Origin: Agrostemma githago
Taxonomy: Eukaryota > Streptophyta > Magnoliopsida > Caryophyllales > Caryophyllaceae
Length of the DNA: 64,000 nt
Direction: 5' to 3'
Assembly: GCA_958450325.1 (NCBI GenBank)
Contig: OY288243.1
Location: 35,082,678-35,146,677 of the forward strand
Below are positions 1 through 9,680 of this stretch, piece by piece. The translations under genes were made by a program, and so were the position numbers. How positions within the stretch are numbered: position 1 is the stretch's first letter; the number at the start of each line of letters is the position of its first letter. Under the pieces are notes generated by a model. The model ran no database searches, had not been told where the DNA came from, and saw nothing but the letters and a program-made list of their open reading frames with translations.

Positions 1-583
1 TAGAACAGTCTGGTACCAAGGTTCCAGGTCAGTTATCTCGATATCTTGAATGGCATTGACATATGCCGGCTCAGACCGTCTTTCGACACAAATCGACATG
101 TTGGTCATGTGATCCGGGATATTTAGTAAGGATGCCAATTTGGAGAGTGCATCTGCGAACTGATTTTCTTCCCGTGGTAGGTAGATATATTCTACCTTCT
201 GGAATTGCTTCTCTAGAACCCTTACTCGCGCTTGGTAAGCCACGAGATTGACATTCCGAGTTTTCCACTTTTGAAGAGCTTGATTGATAACCAGAGATGA
301 GTCCCCATGAATCCGGAGATTTGTAACTCCTAAATCAGCGGCCGCTTGCAACCCGTGGATGCATGCTTCATACTCGGCCGCGTTATTAGTCACGTCGAAA
401 TCCAGTTTGATGGATAACGACGTATGTTCCCCTTTGGGTGATATTAGGAGAATACCGACCCCGAATCCTCGAAAATTGGATGCCCCGTCGAAATATAAAT
501 TCCATGTTTTGGTGTCAGTATGGAATATATCTTCGTCTGGGAAGGACCAAGTATCGGTGTGCCCTTCTTCGGTTACGGGACTA
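1..583 (-). pseudogene. Tat-lineage pol fragment: archaeal-type RNase H (partial)
   Basis: Read on the minus strand this is the second, archaeal-type RNase H (aRNH) domain that follows reverse transcriptase and the ordinary RNase H in Tat/Ogre-type Ty3-gypsy elements. It would degrade the RNA strand of the RNA:DNA hybrid during reverse transcription. Visible landmarks are the first acidic motif (YFDGAS), the second (NNAAEYEA) and the third (HGDSSLVI), followed by the FADALS tail and the start of the linker to integrase. The copy in element C at 38021-39150 is closely similar over its whole length. The fragment is cut by the window edge on one side and by a CACTA-type terminus at 584 on the other, so no start codon or complete reading frame exists. 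The domain call is firm; it is a relic. Confidence 0.85.
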
Positions 584-735
584 CACTACTAAAAACAGCT
601 GAAATAGCGTCGGATAAGTTGCGTCGGATTTAGTATCCGACGCACATGGCATAACTGTGTTGATTTGCGTAGGTTAATCCGATGCAATAATATTGCGTGG
701 GACTAGCCGACGCTGTCCGACTCCAGACGTTAGAC
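584..735 (+). mobile_element. CACTA-type transposon terminus with subterminal repeats
   Basis: The sequence switches from pol to CACTACTAAAAACAGC at 584. CACTACTA(A/G)AA is the diagnostic terminal inverted repeat of CACTA (En/Spm) DNA transposons. It is followed by repeated subterminal words in both orientations: GCGTCGGAT at about 607 and 624 and ATCCGACGC at about 636. The three bases before it, CTA at 581-583, could be half of the 3-bp target duplication. I found no matching opposite terminus in the window, so the element is incomplete, or its other end was removed before the join to element D near 2330. Confidence 0.6.
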
Positions 736-2183
736 GGACCAGTTTGGCTGGAGTCTCGCCTTCATCGAAGAAATCCCTGTTATCTTTAACCTGCTCTCGC
801 CGAAGCAGGTCAAAGGCTTCATCGACCTTCAAGGCAGCACAAGCTTCAGCAGTCTCCGCTTTAGTCCACCTCTCATAAGAGTGGGACACCCAGGTTGAGT
901 GAAGTGACTCGGGAACAGACCAAGTAACTCGAGTATACCACCTTTGTATCCAGGTGTCGCACATGATGTCGGTCAGCTGGGTAGGTTCACTCACAACTGC
1001 CTCGTTCTCTGGGATACGCTGGGACCACCCATACTGCCTGAGTATGCGGTCGGGATAGAGGTGAACTGTCTGGCTGAAAGACAAGATCACCTGGTAGCGT
1101 GCCTTATCTCTGGGCGCCAAACCCGTCCAAGAGTAAATAGGCCACCACAGGACCACCCATCGAATCAATCGACCACGATGGAATGATAATTCTTCTTCCC
1201 AGTATTTCTGATCGACAAGACAGGAGGAAGCAATAGCCCGTCTCCTCGACATCACCTGGTTGAACCAATATTGACTCGGGTTGAGGGGAGGTTCGATGAT
1301 TGATAACCTCTCAAATAGCCAAAGCTGAAAAGAACACAAAGCCCATGAGATCTCGGGGCGATTTAGACATCCGCCTGAGGGCACTGGACCGAGTGCCGGG
1401 GTGACTCGATCGAGTGCCGGGGTGACTCGATCGAGTGCCCCCCTGCAGCGGGATATCGCGAAAAAATCAAAAAAAAATCGAAAAAAAAAAAATCAAAAAA
1501 AAAATCAAGAAAAAGGAAAAGCGATATACCTGCAACAGACGGGTGCGGGCTAACTCGTCCCTTTTGCGGTTGTCCAAGCCCTGAATGATTTCCCCCGTGA
1601 TCAGCCACGCAGAACTATATTCCGTCTCCATCAGGTCAGCAATGACAAGAAGACAAACGCTGCCCATACATGACAGCAAATCCAGATAGCCTTCGAAAGC
1701 GTACACATGAAGCATGTAGAACGCGAACGCCCTGCGACTATGAATGGGCAAAAGCCGGATATCATACGGGTTCGTGAATTTCTCAGCTAGGGCAAGCAGA
1801 GAAACAGTATCCCCTTCGACCATACGGGACACTTCAGCATGGGAAAGCCCCAGAAACTCTCGTAACTTCCTCTTAGGGTCTGAAACCGAGAAGGGGACAG
1901 CAGGGCGGAGCAGTGGGTTCCACCCTCCTATGGCAGCAATCTCCTCGGGGAGAGGACAGGTTTCGCCCCGAGGAAAGGCGAAAACGTGGTAGGTGTCGTC
2001 CCAGAAGGACAGACAAGCGTCAAGAAAGTATCGATCCACGTGCATTTGGCAGAACGAGAACAGTTGAAATATGCCCGACTGCTTTAGGGCTACCTTGTTC
2101 GCGTCCCTAAAGCGGTGGGACCAATCTTGCAACATGCCAGTTAGGCGCTCAATACCCATAACTAAGTTTCTTGAGAAAGACAA
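674..2183 (-). CDS. TE-associated plant mobile domain / DUF7745-like protein, one probable intron
   Basis: Two open segments on the minus strand (2183-1530 and about 1442-674) read as one protein of roughly 450-490 residues. The first has the arrangement of the plant mobile domain / DUF7745 families found in transposon-borne genes: an N-terminal 'FLDACLSFWDD' and 'FAFPRGETCPLPEEIAAIGG' segment, then a helical middle part. The second carries the Trp-rich C-terminal part ('LQLWLFERL'-like and 'YWFNQVMSRRR'). Between them lies a T-rich stretch of about 87 bp starting CAG|GTATAT and ending GCTGCAG, a good intron at 1443-1529. The exact join is one base out of frame at a run of C (1438-1443), so either the splice differs or the copy has a slip there. 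Three palindromes (1383-1436) lie just inside the second exon. Its 3' end overlaps the subterminal repeats of the CACTA-like terminus, suggesting it travels in that element. Function is not known to me; functionality is doubtful. Confidence 0.6.
1383..1436. repeat. Three ACTCG-NN-CGAGT palindromes spaced 21 bp
   Basis: Palindrome cores begin at 1383 (one arm mutated, ACTGG), 1404 and 1425, exactly 21 bp apart, with the same linker GCCGGGGTG between them. They lie at the start of the second exon of the mobile-domain ORF. They belong to the window-wide family discussed in the findings. Confidence 0.9.
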
Positions 2184-2241
2184 GTTTTCTTGAGGAGGAG
2201 AAGATTTGAGAATTGTGAGAAGGAAGGAGCCAGGATGATGT

Positions 2242-2249
2242 ATTTATAA
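2242..2249 (-). promoter_or_regulatory. TATA box of the mobile-domain ORF
   Basis: TATAAATA on the minus strand lies about 59 bp upstream of the ATG at 2183, a normal plant distance that leaves a leader of about 25-30 nt. It supports the idea that the ORF carries its own promoter. Confidence 0.5.
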
Positions 2250-2330
2250 CATCAAAGCCCTGGTAGCTCCCCTGCTGCTGTGCCTCCTTGGCCCAAGCGG
2301 GGTTAGAGTATACAGGCCCGACCCTTGTCT

Positions 2331-2803
2331 TCTCCTACGGACGTGGGAATTAAGTCATCCCGAGCAGTCTTGTCAAAATTCAAAAAAAAAAAAATTCTAA
2401 AATTTTCCAAAAAATTTCAGCCATCCAAATATTTTTTCCCCAGCGCGAGTCAAATTTTTACCTACATGTTGCATGCAAAACTTTATGTAACTGATACAGG
2501 TACAACTCAAGGCTTTAGACGCAAGCCCGTACAACTCACATATCTCCCCAGCGGAAAGTCCGGAGCGGCACGGGATGAGCCCACATATAAGCGCACCCAG
2601 GACTTATGCGACAAGTCCGATTTCCCACGGAGTTATCATCATCAGCTCAGGTATGACCTCTATCTTATGGCTGGCGGGCCCTTCACGCGAGTCTAATGGA
2701 CTATAAACGACCCGATCGGAAGTCTGCCAGGCTTTAATCTTTGATTGGCCTGGCAGCTACTCTGACTTTCGCCCTGTCTAAGCCTCAGTCAGAGTAGGGG
2801 CTC
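2331..2803 (+). mobile_element. 3' internal end of Tat-type element D, with polypurine tract
   Basis: This stretch matches the 3' internal regions of elements A (about 16420-16820) and B (about 36100-36829), including the 'CTTATGGCTGGCG' and 'CTAATGGACTATAAACGACC' blocks. It ends in the polypurine tract AGTAGGGGCTC at 2793-2803, the primer for plus-strand synthesis, directly before the LTR. Nothing upstream belongs to the same element, so D is truncated on its 5' side near 2330. No gene is present. Confidence 0.8.
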
Positions 2804-4480
2804 TGTAGACACCCGCACTTTGACTGCCAGGTGTCTATGGCAGTCTCCAAAAAATACCCGATGATGATCGAACGCAAACATGCTCTAACGCGCTCGGATA
2901 TGGGCTCGGAATCAGTAATGTCCGGCATGGGCTTTTAACGGGATACAAATCTCACAAAACCAACCTCAAATTCAGGCCCAGTGGGTCATTCCGAGTCAAA
3001 CAAGACTAATTTGGGCCAAAACCGACACCAAAAATAAAAACCATCTTTTAACGGCCGAGTCAAAACCCGGTCAAAGACGAATCCGACACAAAAATCGACT
3101 AAGTTCGCTTCTAGAAACTTGCGTCTGAACACAATCCTCAAAAAATAAAAAGAGTCAACTCCTTCCCTATTTAGGCTCGTCAACCATATCCACTCGATCG
3201 AGTGGATCCTCATAAACCGGACAGACCCGTTTTCTTAGGGCACTCGATCGAGTGCACTAGGGCCACTCGATCGAGTGACCCTAGGTCGTGGGGTTTCTCC
3301 TATAAATACCCCATCAACCCACCACATTTCACAACTTTGATCAACCCTTTTAACCATCAATTTCAGCCAACTTTCACATGCAAATCACCCCACATTTCAA
3401 CCCTAGCTTCAGCCCATGCAACACCATTTTTCTGCCTCGTAAAATATTTTACGACCTCATTCGACGCGTGTAAAGACTATCACGCGTTTACATCTTTTTC
3501 TAAAATTCATACACTTTATTTCAAAATTCACGACTTTGATCGATGTCTTCTACGATTAGTTATAAGTCGGCGACTCTTTAGTCGTATCCGATGCACAACT
3601 AATTTAGACACCATTTTCGGCATGATAAGTCGGGACAAGGCATCGAGGTTCGGGATCAAGCTAGCATCACGCTTAGGTCCCATACGCGGACGCGTATTAA
3701 AATCTCCGTCCTTCGTTTAACACACAACATAATGTGTGTTTAATCGAAGTTTGTCCAATTTTTCAAACTTACGGTCTTGTTTATATTTACTATATACGGG
3801 TCCGTTCATATTATTATTATTCTTATCGTTATTCCACTTATTCGTTATTTTCGTTTTGGCCGGGTTGTATTTCCGCCCGTGTAACTTGTAACCGATTTAT
3901 TTGCCTTGCTTTTATTTATTTGCGTTTTACCGTTTATAAATGAACCATCGCATGCTAAATCACCTCGACAATAATTTGGATGCATTAAAATGACGTAGCA
4001 ACCCATTCAATCTTTATATCTTGTAAAATGTTGTTTGCATATCATTTTACCGGATTACTAGCACGCGTATTAAAAAGTCAAACGATATCTTAGTAGAGGC
4101 CGCCAATGTGCGGGCGGGGTTGGGTGTCCTTTGTGGGCTTCCCAACACGTACCCTCACCCCTTACTCAGAACCTTGGTTTCCGGATGCCCGAAACCGTTG
4201 GCACACGAGAGTCATTCCATACACGATAACCGGTATTGACGGTATTGGTATCAAATGCTAAGGGGCGAACCCAATAAACTCTGACATCGGAAATGGGCCG
4301 TATTTTGTACACGGCCCACTACGACATAGAGTGGGTTCGAACGGGTCCGAACTCCCACAAAGTTCAGTGGAGACTCCACTTCGATTTAAATTTCCATTCG
4401 ATCCATTCTCATATGAAGATGCATTCGCCTACCCAAACCCGTGCGTGGCCGCGTCGGGGTGGACCTACGTCATGTCCACA
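2804..4480 (+). mobile_element. 3' LTR of Tat-type element D
   Basis: The LTR starts TGTAGACACCC and ends ATGTCCACA. It is 1677 bp, shorter than the 2.3-2.6 kb LTRs of A, B and C. Its sequence is closest to the LTR of element C, with a large internal deletion. A TATA box (TATAAATA, 3301-3308) follows the palindromes. The 3' part (about 4098-4480) carries the block found in all Tat-type LTRs here (TAGTAGAGGCCGC, then CGTACCCTCACCCC, then the end). No 5' partner LTR is in the window, so no target duplication can be checked. Confidence 0.85.
3192..3308 (+). promoter_or_regulatory. LTR promoter of D: palindromes and TATA box
   Basis: ACTCGATCGAGT occurs at 3192, 3242 and 3265. The last two are 23 bp apart and the second ends 24 bp before TATAAATA at 3301. 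This is the same arrangement as in the LTRs of B and C and looks like an upstream promoter element. The regulatory role is inference from position. Confidence 0.6.
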
Positions 4481-5021
4481 ATAAGACGGATTTTTTTAAT
4501 GTACATAATTTTTTAAAATAACTTTAAACATGTCGGGTGAAAATACTAAATATGAGTCGGTTTAATTATGGGTCGTGTACTCGTGTTATATGGGTCCAAA
4601 ATGGGTTATGTCAGAATACGGATAGTTTCGAATGTCAATTTTTTACCTGTTTTTATTTATTCTAATAGTACTTCGTATTATTTTTATACTCTTAATTATA
4701 ATGTTTATATTTCAATTATTTAAACTAATATTCAACGCACAGACTTTATATTTCAATAATTTTTTAAAATTATTTTATAATTAAAAGATAAAAAAACTAA
4801 ATTGAATATTAGTTTATAGTTTTCATTAAAATATCGAGTCAAAGGTCTTGTCTCTTGACCTACGAAAAAACGAGTTGGACATGTCCGGTCAGGTCTTGTC
4901 TTATAGTAATGTTCTTATTTAACACGAGAACACAGCTTTTGTCTCCTATGTGCAACTGTGCAGGAGAGTAAGTTACTAAAAATGGTAGTTGATTTAAGTT
5001 AAGATTAGACACAAAATTATA

Positions 5022-5278
5022 CTCCCTCCGATTCATTTGATTCTTTACGTTTGCTTTATCACACTTGTCAATGCACGTTTTGTTTCGTTTTTATCTTTAG
5101 TTACACATTATTAAAAATTGTAAAAATTTGATATTCTTAATGTATTCATTAAGACAATTTTTAAAAGATCTCACATAACTATGTTTTACTTTATAGATTG
5201 GAAATTATATTAGATATTCTACCCACTCTTGAATAGTGCCAAAAAGCAAACGTAAAGAAACAAATGAATCAGAGGGAG
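5022..5278. mobile_element. Stowaway-type MITE
   Basis: A 257-bp element with terminal inverted repeats CTCCCTCCGATTCATTTG and its complement at the right end, flanked by TA on both sides (5020-5021 and 5279-5280). This is the signature of Stowaway MITEs mobilised by Tc1/mariner transposases. The inverted match continues inward over GTTTGC/GCAAAC. Confidence 0.9.
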
Positions 5279-5321
5279 TATTCAAATAAAACCATAATAT
5301 ATACGGAGTAATAATTAATTT

Positions 5322-5520
5322 CTCCCTCCATTTTTTTATTAACCTCATTTGGATTTGCTACAAAGTTTAAGAAATAGTGAAAAAGTAAGAGGAAATTGGT
5401 GATATGGTGCATGTGATGAGAAAAAAAAATACTAATTAATAAATTTTCATATGAAAAAATGGGGCTAATTCAAAAAAAAAATCTAAAAGGAAATGAGGCT
5501 AAATAAAAAAACTGGAGGGA
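5322..5520. mobile_element. Stowaway-like MITE
   Basis: CTCCCTCCATTTTTTTATT at the left pairs with the complement ending CTGGAGGGAG at the right, and internal CCTCATTT/AAATGAGG words pair as well. The right flank begins TA; the left flank is TT, so the target duplication is imperfect. Confidence 0.7.
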
Positions 5521-6334
5521 GTATATATCGAATTGCTAATAATTTAAAATTAAGGTTTTACAAAATCTAGACATAGGAATAAATTGGCTGAAATTGTGCT
5601 TTTACACTAAATTAACAGGTAATTTAGGATTTGGGTTAAAAAATTGGGTTCCTGACCCAAAAAACAACAAGTTGGATAGGACGGGTTTACGGGTCAGGTC
5701 GAATTTAAAGCGAGAAGGTTGCATTTGCATACATGCAAATATATTAGATGTAGTATAATCAAAAGGTTAGCGAGTAAAAGACATAGATAAACTCAATGTT
5801 CGCAGATGAGTTGTCATGGTCTCACAGACATATTAATATTGCTCACAGACGCAAGATGGTATTTTGATGAGTGTCATTTGTTTCACTCAGGTAACTAATG
5901 TAGACACTAGAACTGGCGAGTGAGTCGGGTCAAATACTGGTCCTGTATCGAGTTATGGTCAAAATACGGGACACAAATATTTTTGAACGCCTAATATTTT
6001 ACCGCTTTTAAGTATAAAATAATATTTTTGATATTAAATTTTTATTTATTTTAATACTATTAGTATCATTTTCTTTAAATTATAATTTTTATATTTAAAA
6101 AAATAATCAAAATTTTCTTAACTTGTCTCACTTCTTAATTTCTCTTGGGGTCGTCCCCTTAAGACAAACATTGATAAGCGGTGTCAAATCTTCAAATGAC
6201 AATGGTTTCAAATAATCATAATCACTTCGTCGCATAACTAATACTCCCTCCATCTCACTGAAAGGGTCACCCCACCTTCTTAGTGCGAATTAAGGTGGAT
6301 ATAGATGTGTGGTAGAAAATGTGGTGGAAGGATT

Positions 6335-7156
6335 TGTCGTCTATCCTACCGATCAAATAAACCAACTAATCCTAAGCTAGGTAGCTAGGGTAAGTCGGGT
6401 CGATCCACGGAGACGGAAAAGAGGGTTTAGACTAAGTTTCTCCTAAAAACTTGACTAGGTCACAAGGCTAAACAACCTAAAACAATGAAGGGAGAGAAAA
6501 CTATGACTATGAAGGAACTAAGTATAACATAAACTAAATGATTCAACTAAAGCTAAACTAAAGCAACAAACTAGAGAAACAATTACTAAGAAGATGGAGA
6601 ATTCAATAAGATAAGAACTAGGATTAGGTCGGGTTCAAGGGTGATGAGATGATCAAGGAAGAGCAAAGGTGAAAGGGTAGTCAAGCTATCTAGGCATAAT
6701 CCGGGCTCTCGCTCCAAAACCGACCTAGAGGTTCCCCGCTCTCGCGCAAGAACCCATCCTAGCAACATACAACGTCACAAGAAGAAGGCAAGAAAACATG
6801 CATTTGCAACTACAAGTCATTCAAGCATTTCATCAAACATGATCCATGCATACAACTAAGAAGCAACCAAAACTTCCACCAACATCTTAAACAAACCCTT
6901 AAATCACCAATGAAAGCACCCAATCCCTCTACTAATCCTAGCAAGAGACTACTCACTACTCATCCCAATGCAATCCACATTCACAATCACAACAAACAAC
7001 ATGATAAGTGCATTCATAGTGAAAGGATGAAGAGAACTTGGCATAAACAATGACTAGAACTAAATGAACAAGATTAAGCTAGAGAAAGATAAGGGAGAAG
7101 AGAATTATACCAACAAATGGAAAGTAGAAGGAAAAGAAAGGATCTTTGATTAAATC
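6335..7156. mobile_element. Truncated Athila-like LTR fragment
   Basis: From TGTCGTCTATCC onward the sequence has the layout of Athila-type LTR starts: a reference to GGGTCGATCCACGGAGACGG, comparable with the GGGTCGAACCTCAAGGAGACGG word of the full Athila LTRs at 21907 and 33498, then A-rich gene-free sequence. It is interrupted at 7157 by element B, and its remainder is not found. It belongs to a different family from the complete Athila element. Confidence 0.45.
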
Positions 7157-7515
7157 TGTAGACACCCACATTTGGCTGCTAGGTGTCTATAGCAGTTTCA
7201 AAAAAACACCCGATGATGATCAGACGCGAACGTGCTTCTACGCGCTCGGATATGGGCTCAAAATCGTTAGTTTCAGGCTTGGGCTTTTTACGGAGTACAA
7301 ATCTCACAAAACTAACCTCAAATTCAAGCCCAGCGGGTCATTTTCAATCAAATAAGACTAATTTGAGTCAAAACCGACACCGGAAATAAAACCGACTTTT
7401 AGCAACCGGGTCAAACCCCGGTCAAAGCCGTTTCCGAGAACACAAAACAGTCATGCAAATATCAAGAGTCCAACCCGAGCACAAAATCTACAAAAATAGC
7501 TCATCCGCCTCATCC

Positions 7516-7657
7516 ACTCGATCGAGTGTCAGCTCACTCGATCGAGTGGGTCTTCAACAGGCCCGCTGTCACCTTTGTGTTGGGCCACTTGATCGAGTCA
7601 ACAGGGGCACTCGATCGAGTAATCCTAGACGGGGGTGGGGGAGAATTCCTATATATA
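7516..7657 (+). promoter_or_regulatory. LTR promoter of B: two palindrome pairs and TATA box
   Basis: Cores lie at 7516 and 7536 (20 bp apart) and at 7587 (one arm ACTTG) and 7609 (22 bp apart); the pairs are 71 bp apart. TATATATA starts at 7650, 29 bp after the last palindrome. The 3' LTR has the same arrangement at 37189, 37209, 37260, 37282 and a TATA box at about 37323. A promoter role is inferred from position. Confidence 0.65.
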
Positions 7658-8753
7658 CACCCATTTGCATGCAACTAAACACAACCCTTCGAAACCCTAA
7701 TCCTTACCCATCACAACTTTACATACAAACTCTAGTATCTAGCAAACCTACAAACCCTAAAACCACCATAACTCCATCTACAATCTCGATACTCCCGTGT
7801 CCAAGGCACAACTAGACGAGTTCCATACCGAGAATACGAAGCATGTAAGTTAAGGGTGCATACAAACCCGATTTCTTCTCTTTCCTTTCTTCTCTTTTCT
7901 CGTCCCTCTTCGTCCGTCTTCCTCCTCTTTTTTTCGTTTTTTTACTTCTAATATCATTAATATTACTAGTATCAAAACATGAAAATACTCGCTGATTTGT
8001 GCCGAATACAAAGGATGACGGAATAAGAAAATCCGAATACAAGGGTCTCGCACCCGATGTGGTCGGTCGCTTATCCCGACACCCCGAGTATTTGATTGTT
8101 GAAGCGAGTCAACGTCAACAAGATTGTTTCTTCTCTTTATCGCGTCGTTAGTCTCGTTTTATTATTCGCATAATCGTCATTGTCATTAACATCGCATATT
8201 CATCGATTTCTAAAACTATTTCAAATCAAGCACGTTTAATTAAGTTAGGGTGAAACTCGTTGACGCGGATCTGACATCACATAATCCGCAAGGATTTATT
8301 ACGATGTCGAGATGCGGAGGGAATCATCTTTTCTAATTAATTTTTTAATTCAAGCAAATATAAAGCGTCATTCTTTAGATGCGATACCAATTCAATAGTC
8401 GGATATTGTATCTAAACGAATTGGTCAATAAATTTAACTAATACGAATTCGTTGATGCTAAAATAATTGTCACGTAGTTCAAAAGAAATAATACGACATT
8501 ATAACGCAGAGATAATGTTATTTCGTTTTAGTTTGATTTAAACGACTTATAACATCCTTTTCTAAATTTCACTCTAAATATTCGATATTGATTACGTAAT
8601 CAAATATCGGATACAACGAGTATCAAAAATTCGAGTCGAGCATAAATCATATAATATTTTTTGCGCGACTTAACAAAATCATCGATTTCCCAAAATCAAG
8701 AGCAATTTCGAAATCCATACCAATCGAAACGAACCCTAGTTCGTACAGGGGCC

Positions 8754-8931
8754 ACTCGACCGAGTGTCATAGGCCACTCGATCGAGTGACGTCCCAAAAA
8801 CGAGGCAGAATGCATTTTCGAGGACCACTCGATCGAGTCCCTAAATGACTCGATCGAGTGGTACCTCAAATTTTGGGCAGAATCCTTTTCCGAGGTCCAC
8901 TCGGTCGAGTCCCTCAATGACTTGATCGAGT
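8754..8931. repeat. Three palindrome-pair cassettes, period 72-73 bp
   Basis: Palindrome cores begin at 8754/8776, 8827/8848 and 8899/8920. Within pairs the step is 22, 21 and 21 bp; between pairs it is 73 and 72 bp. The linker carries a GGGCAGAATCC-like word (GAGGCAGAA, then GGGCAGAA). The centre two bases vary (AC, AT, GT) while the ACTCG and CGAGT arms are kept, apart from one ACTTG. Confidence 0.9.
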
Positions 8932-9680
8932 GGCCTTAATCCGTGAGCCCTTCAGTACATTCCAAGTCCCGATAAAATTCTTTCATGACCTCGGTCAATA
9001 CGTGTCAAGTCAATCACGTGCCTTACTACTTTCAAAACCGTGCATCACGTCACTTTCATCATTCTAGATTATTTACAAACCGTTATTTACCGTTACTAAC
9101 TTGTTTGTTTATATCTTTGCGGTTTATTTTGTTTGTTTTATTGTACTAAAACGAACCTCGCATGCTAAATACAACTTTGACGTTAATTTAGATGCATTAA
9201 ATCGACTTAGCAACTTATTCAAATCTTCGCATGCTTAGTCAAACCATTGTTTGCATATCATTCAATCGAATTACTAATGCGCGTATTCAAAAGTCAAGCG
9301 ATATCTTAGTAGAGGCCGCTAAGTGCGGGCGGGGTTGAGTGTTCTTTGTGAACTTCCCAACACGTACCCTCACCCCTTACTCAGAACCAACGTCCGGATA
9401 TCCTAACCCATTGGTGCATGAGAGTCATTCAATACACAATATCCGATAATGTCGGTATCGGTATCGCAATGCAAAGGGACGAACCCCATAAACTCTGAGA
9501 TCCGAATGGGCCGTATTTTGTACACGGTCCACTAAGATATAGAGTGGGTTCGAACGGGCCCGAACTCCCACAAAGTTCGGTGGCGACTCCACTTCGATTT
9601 AAATTTCAATTCGACCCATCTCACATGAGATTCATTCGCCTCCCTAAACCCGCGCGTGGCCGCGTCGGGGTGAACCTATG

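Larger units (their letters stand above)
4481..7156. other. Gene-free AT-rich intergenic sequence with MITEs
   Basis: No reading frame here looks like a gene. The stretch contains two Stowaway-type MITEs (5022-5278 and about 5322-5520), a third partial Stowaway-like terminus (CTCCCTCC near 6244), old AT-rich filler, and an Athila-like LTR fragment from about 6335. Several blocks with GGGTC/GACCC words (about 4550-4620, 5640-5700, 5910-5970) look like decayed transposon sequence. Confidence 0.6.
7157..9680 (+). mobile_element. 5' LTR of element B (last 11 bp at 19159-19169)
   Basis: The LTR starts TGTAGACACCCACATTTGG and reaches the CTATG target site of element A at 9676-9680. Its last 11 bp, TCATGTCCACA, lie beyond A at 19159-19169. 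The reconstructed length is about 2535 bp. It contains two palindrome clusters (7516-7620 and 8754-8931), a TATA box at 7650 and the conserved 3' LTR block near 9310-9680. Confidence 0.85.
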
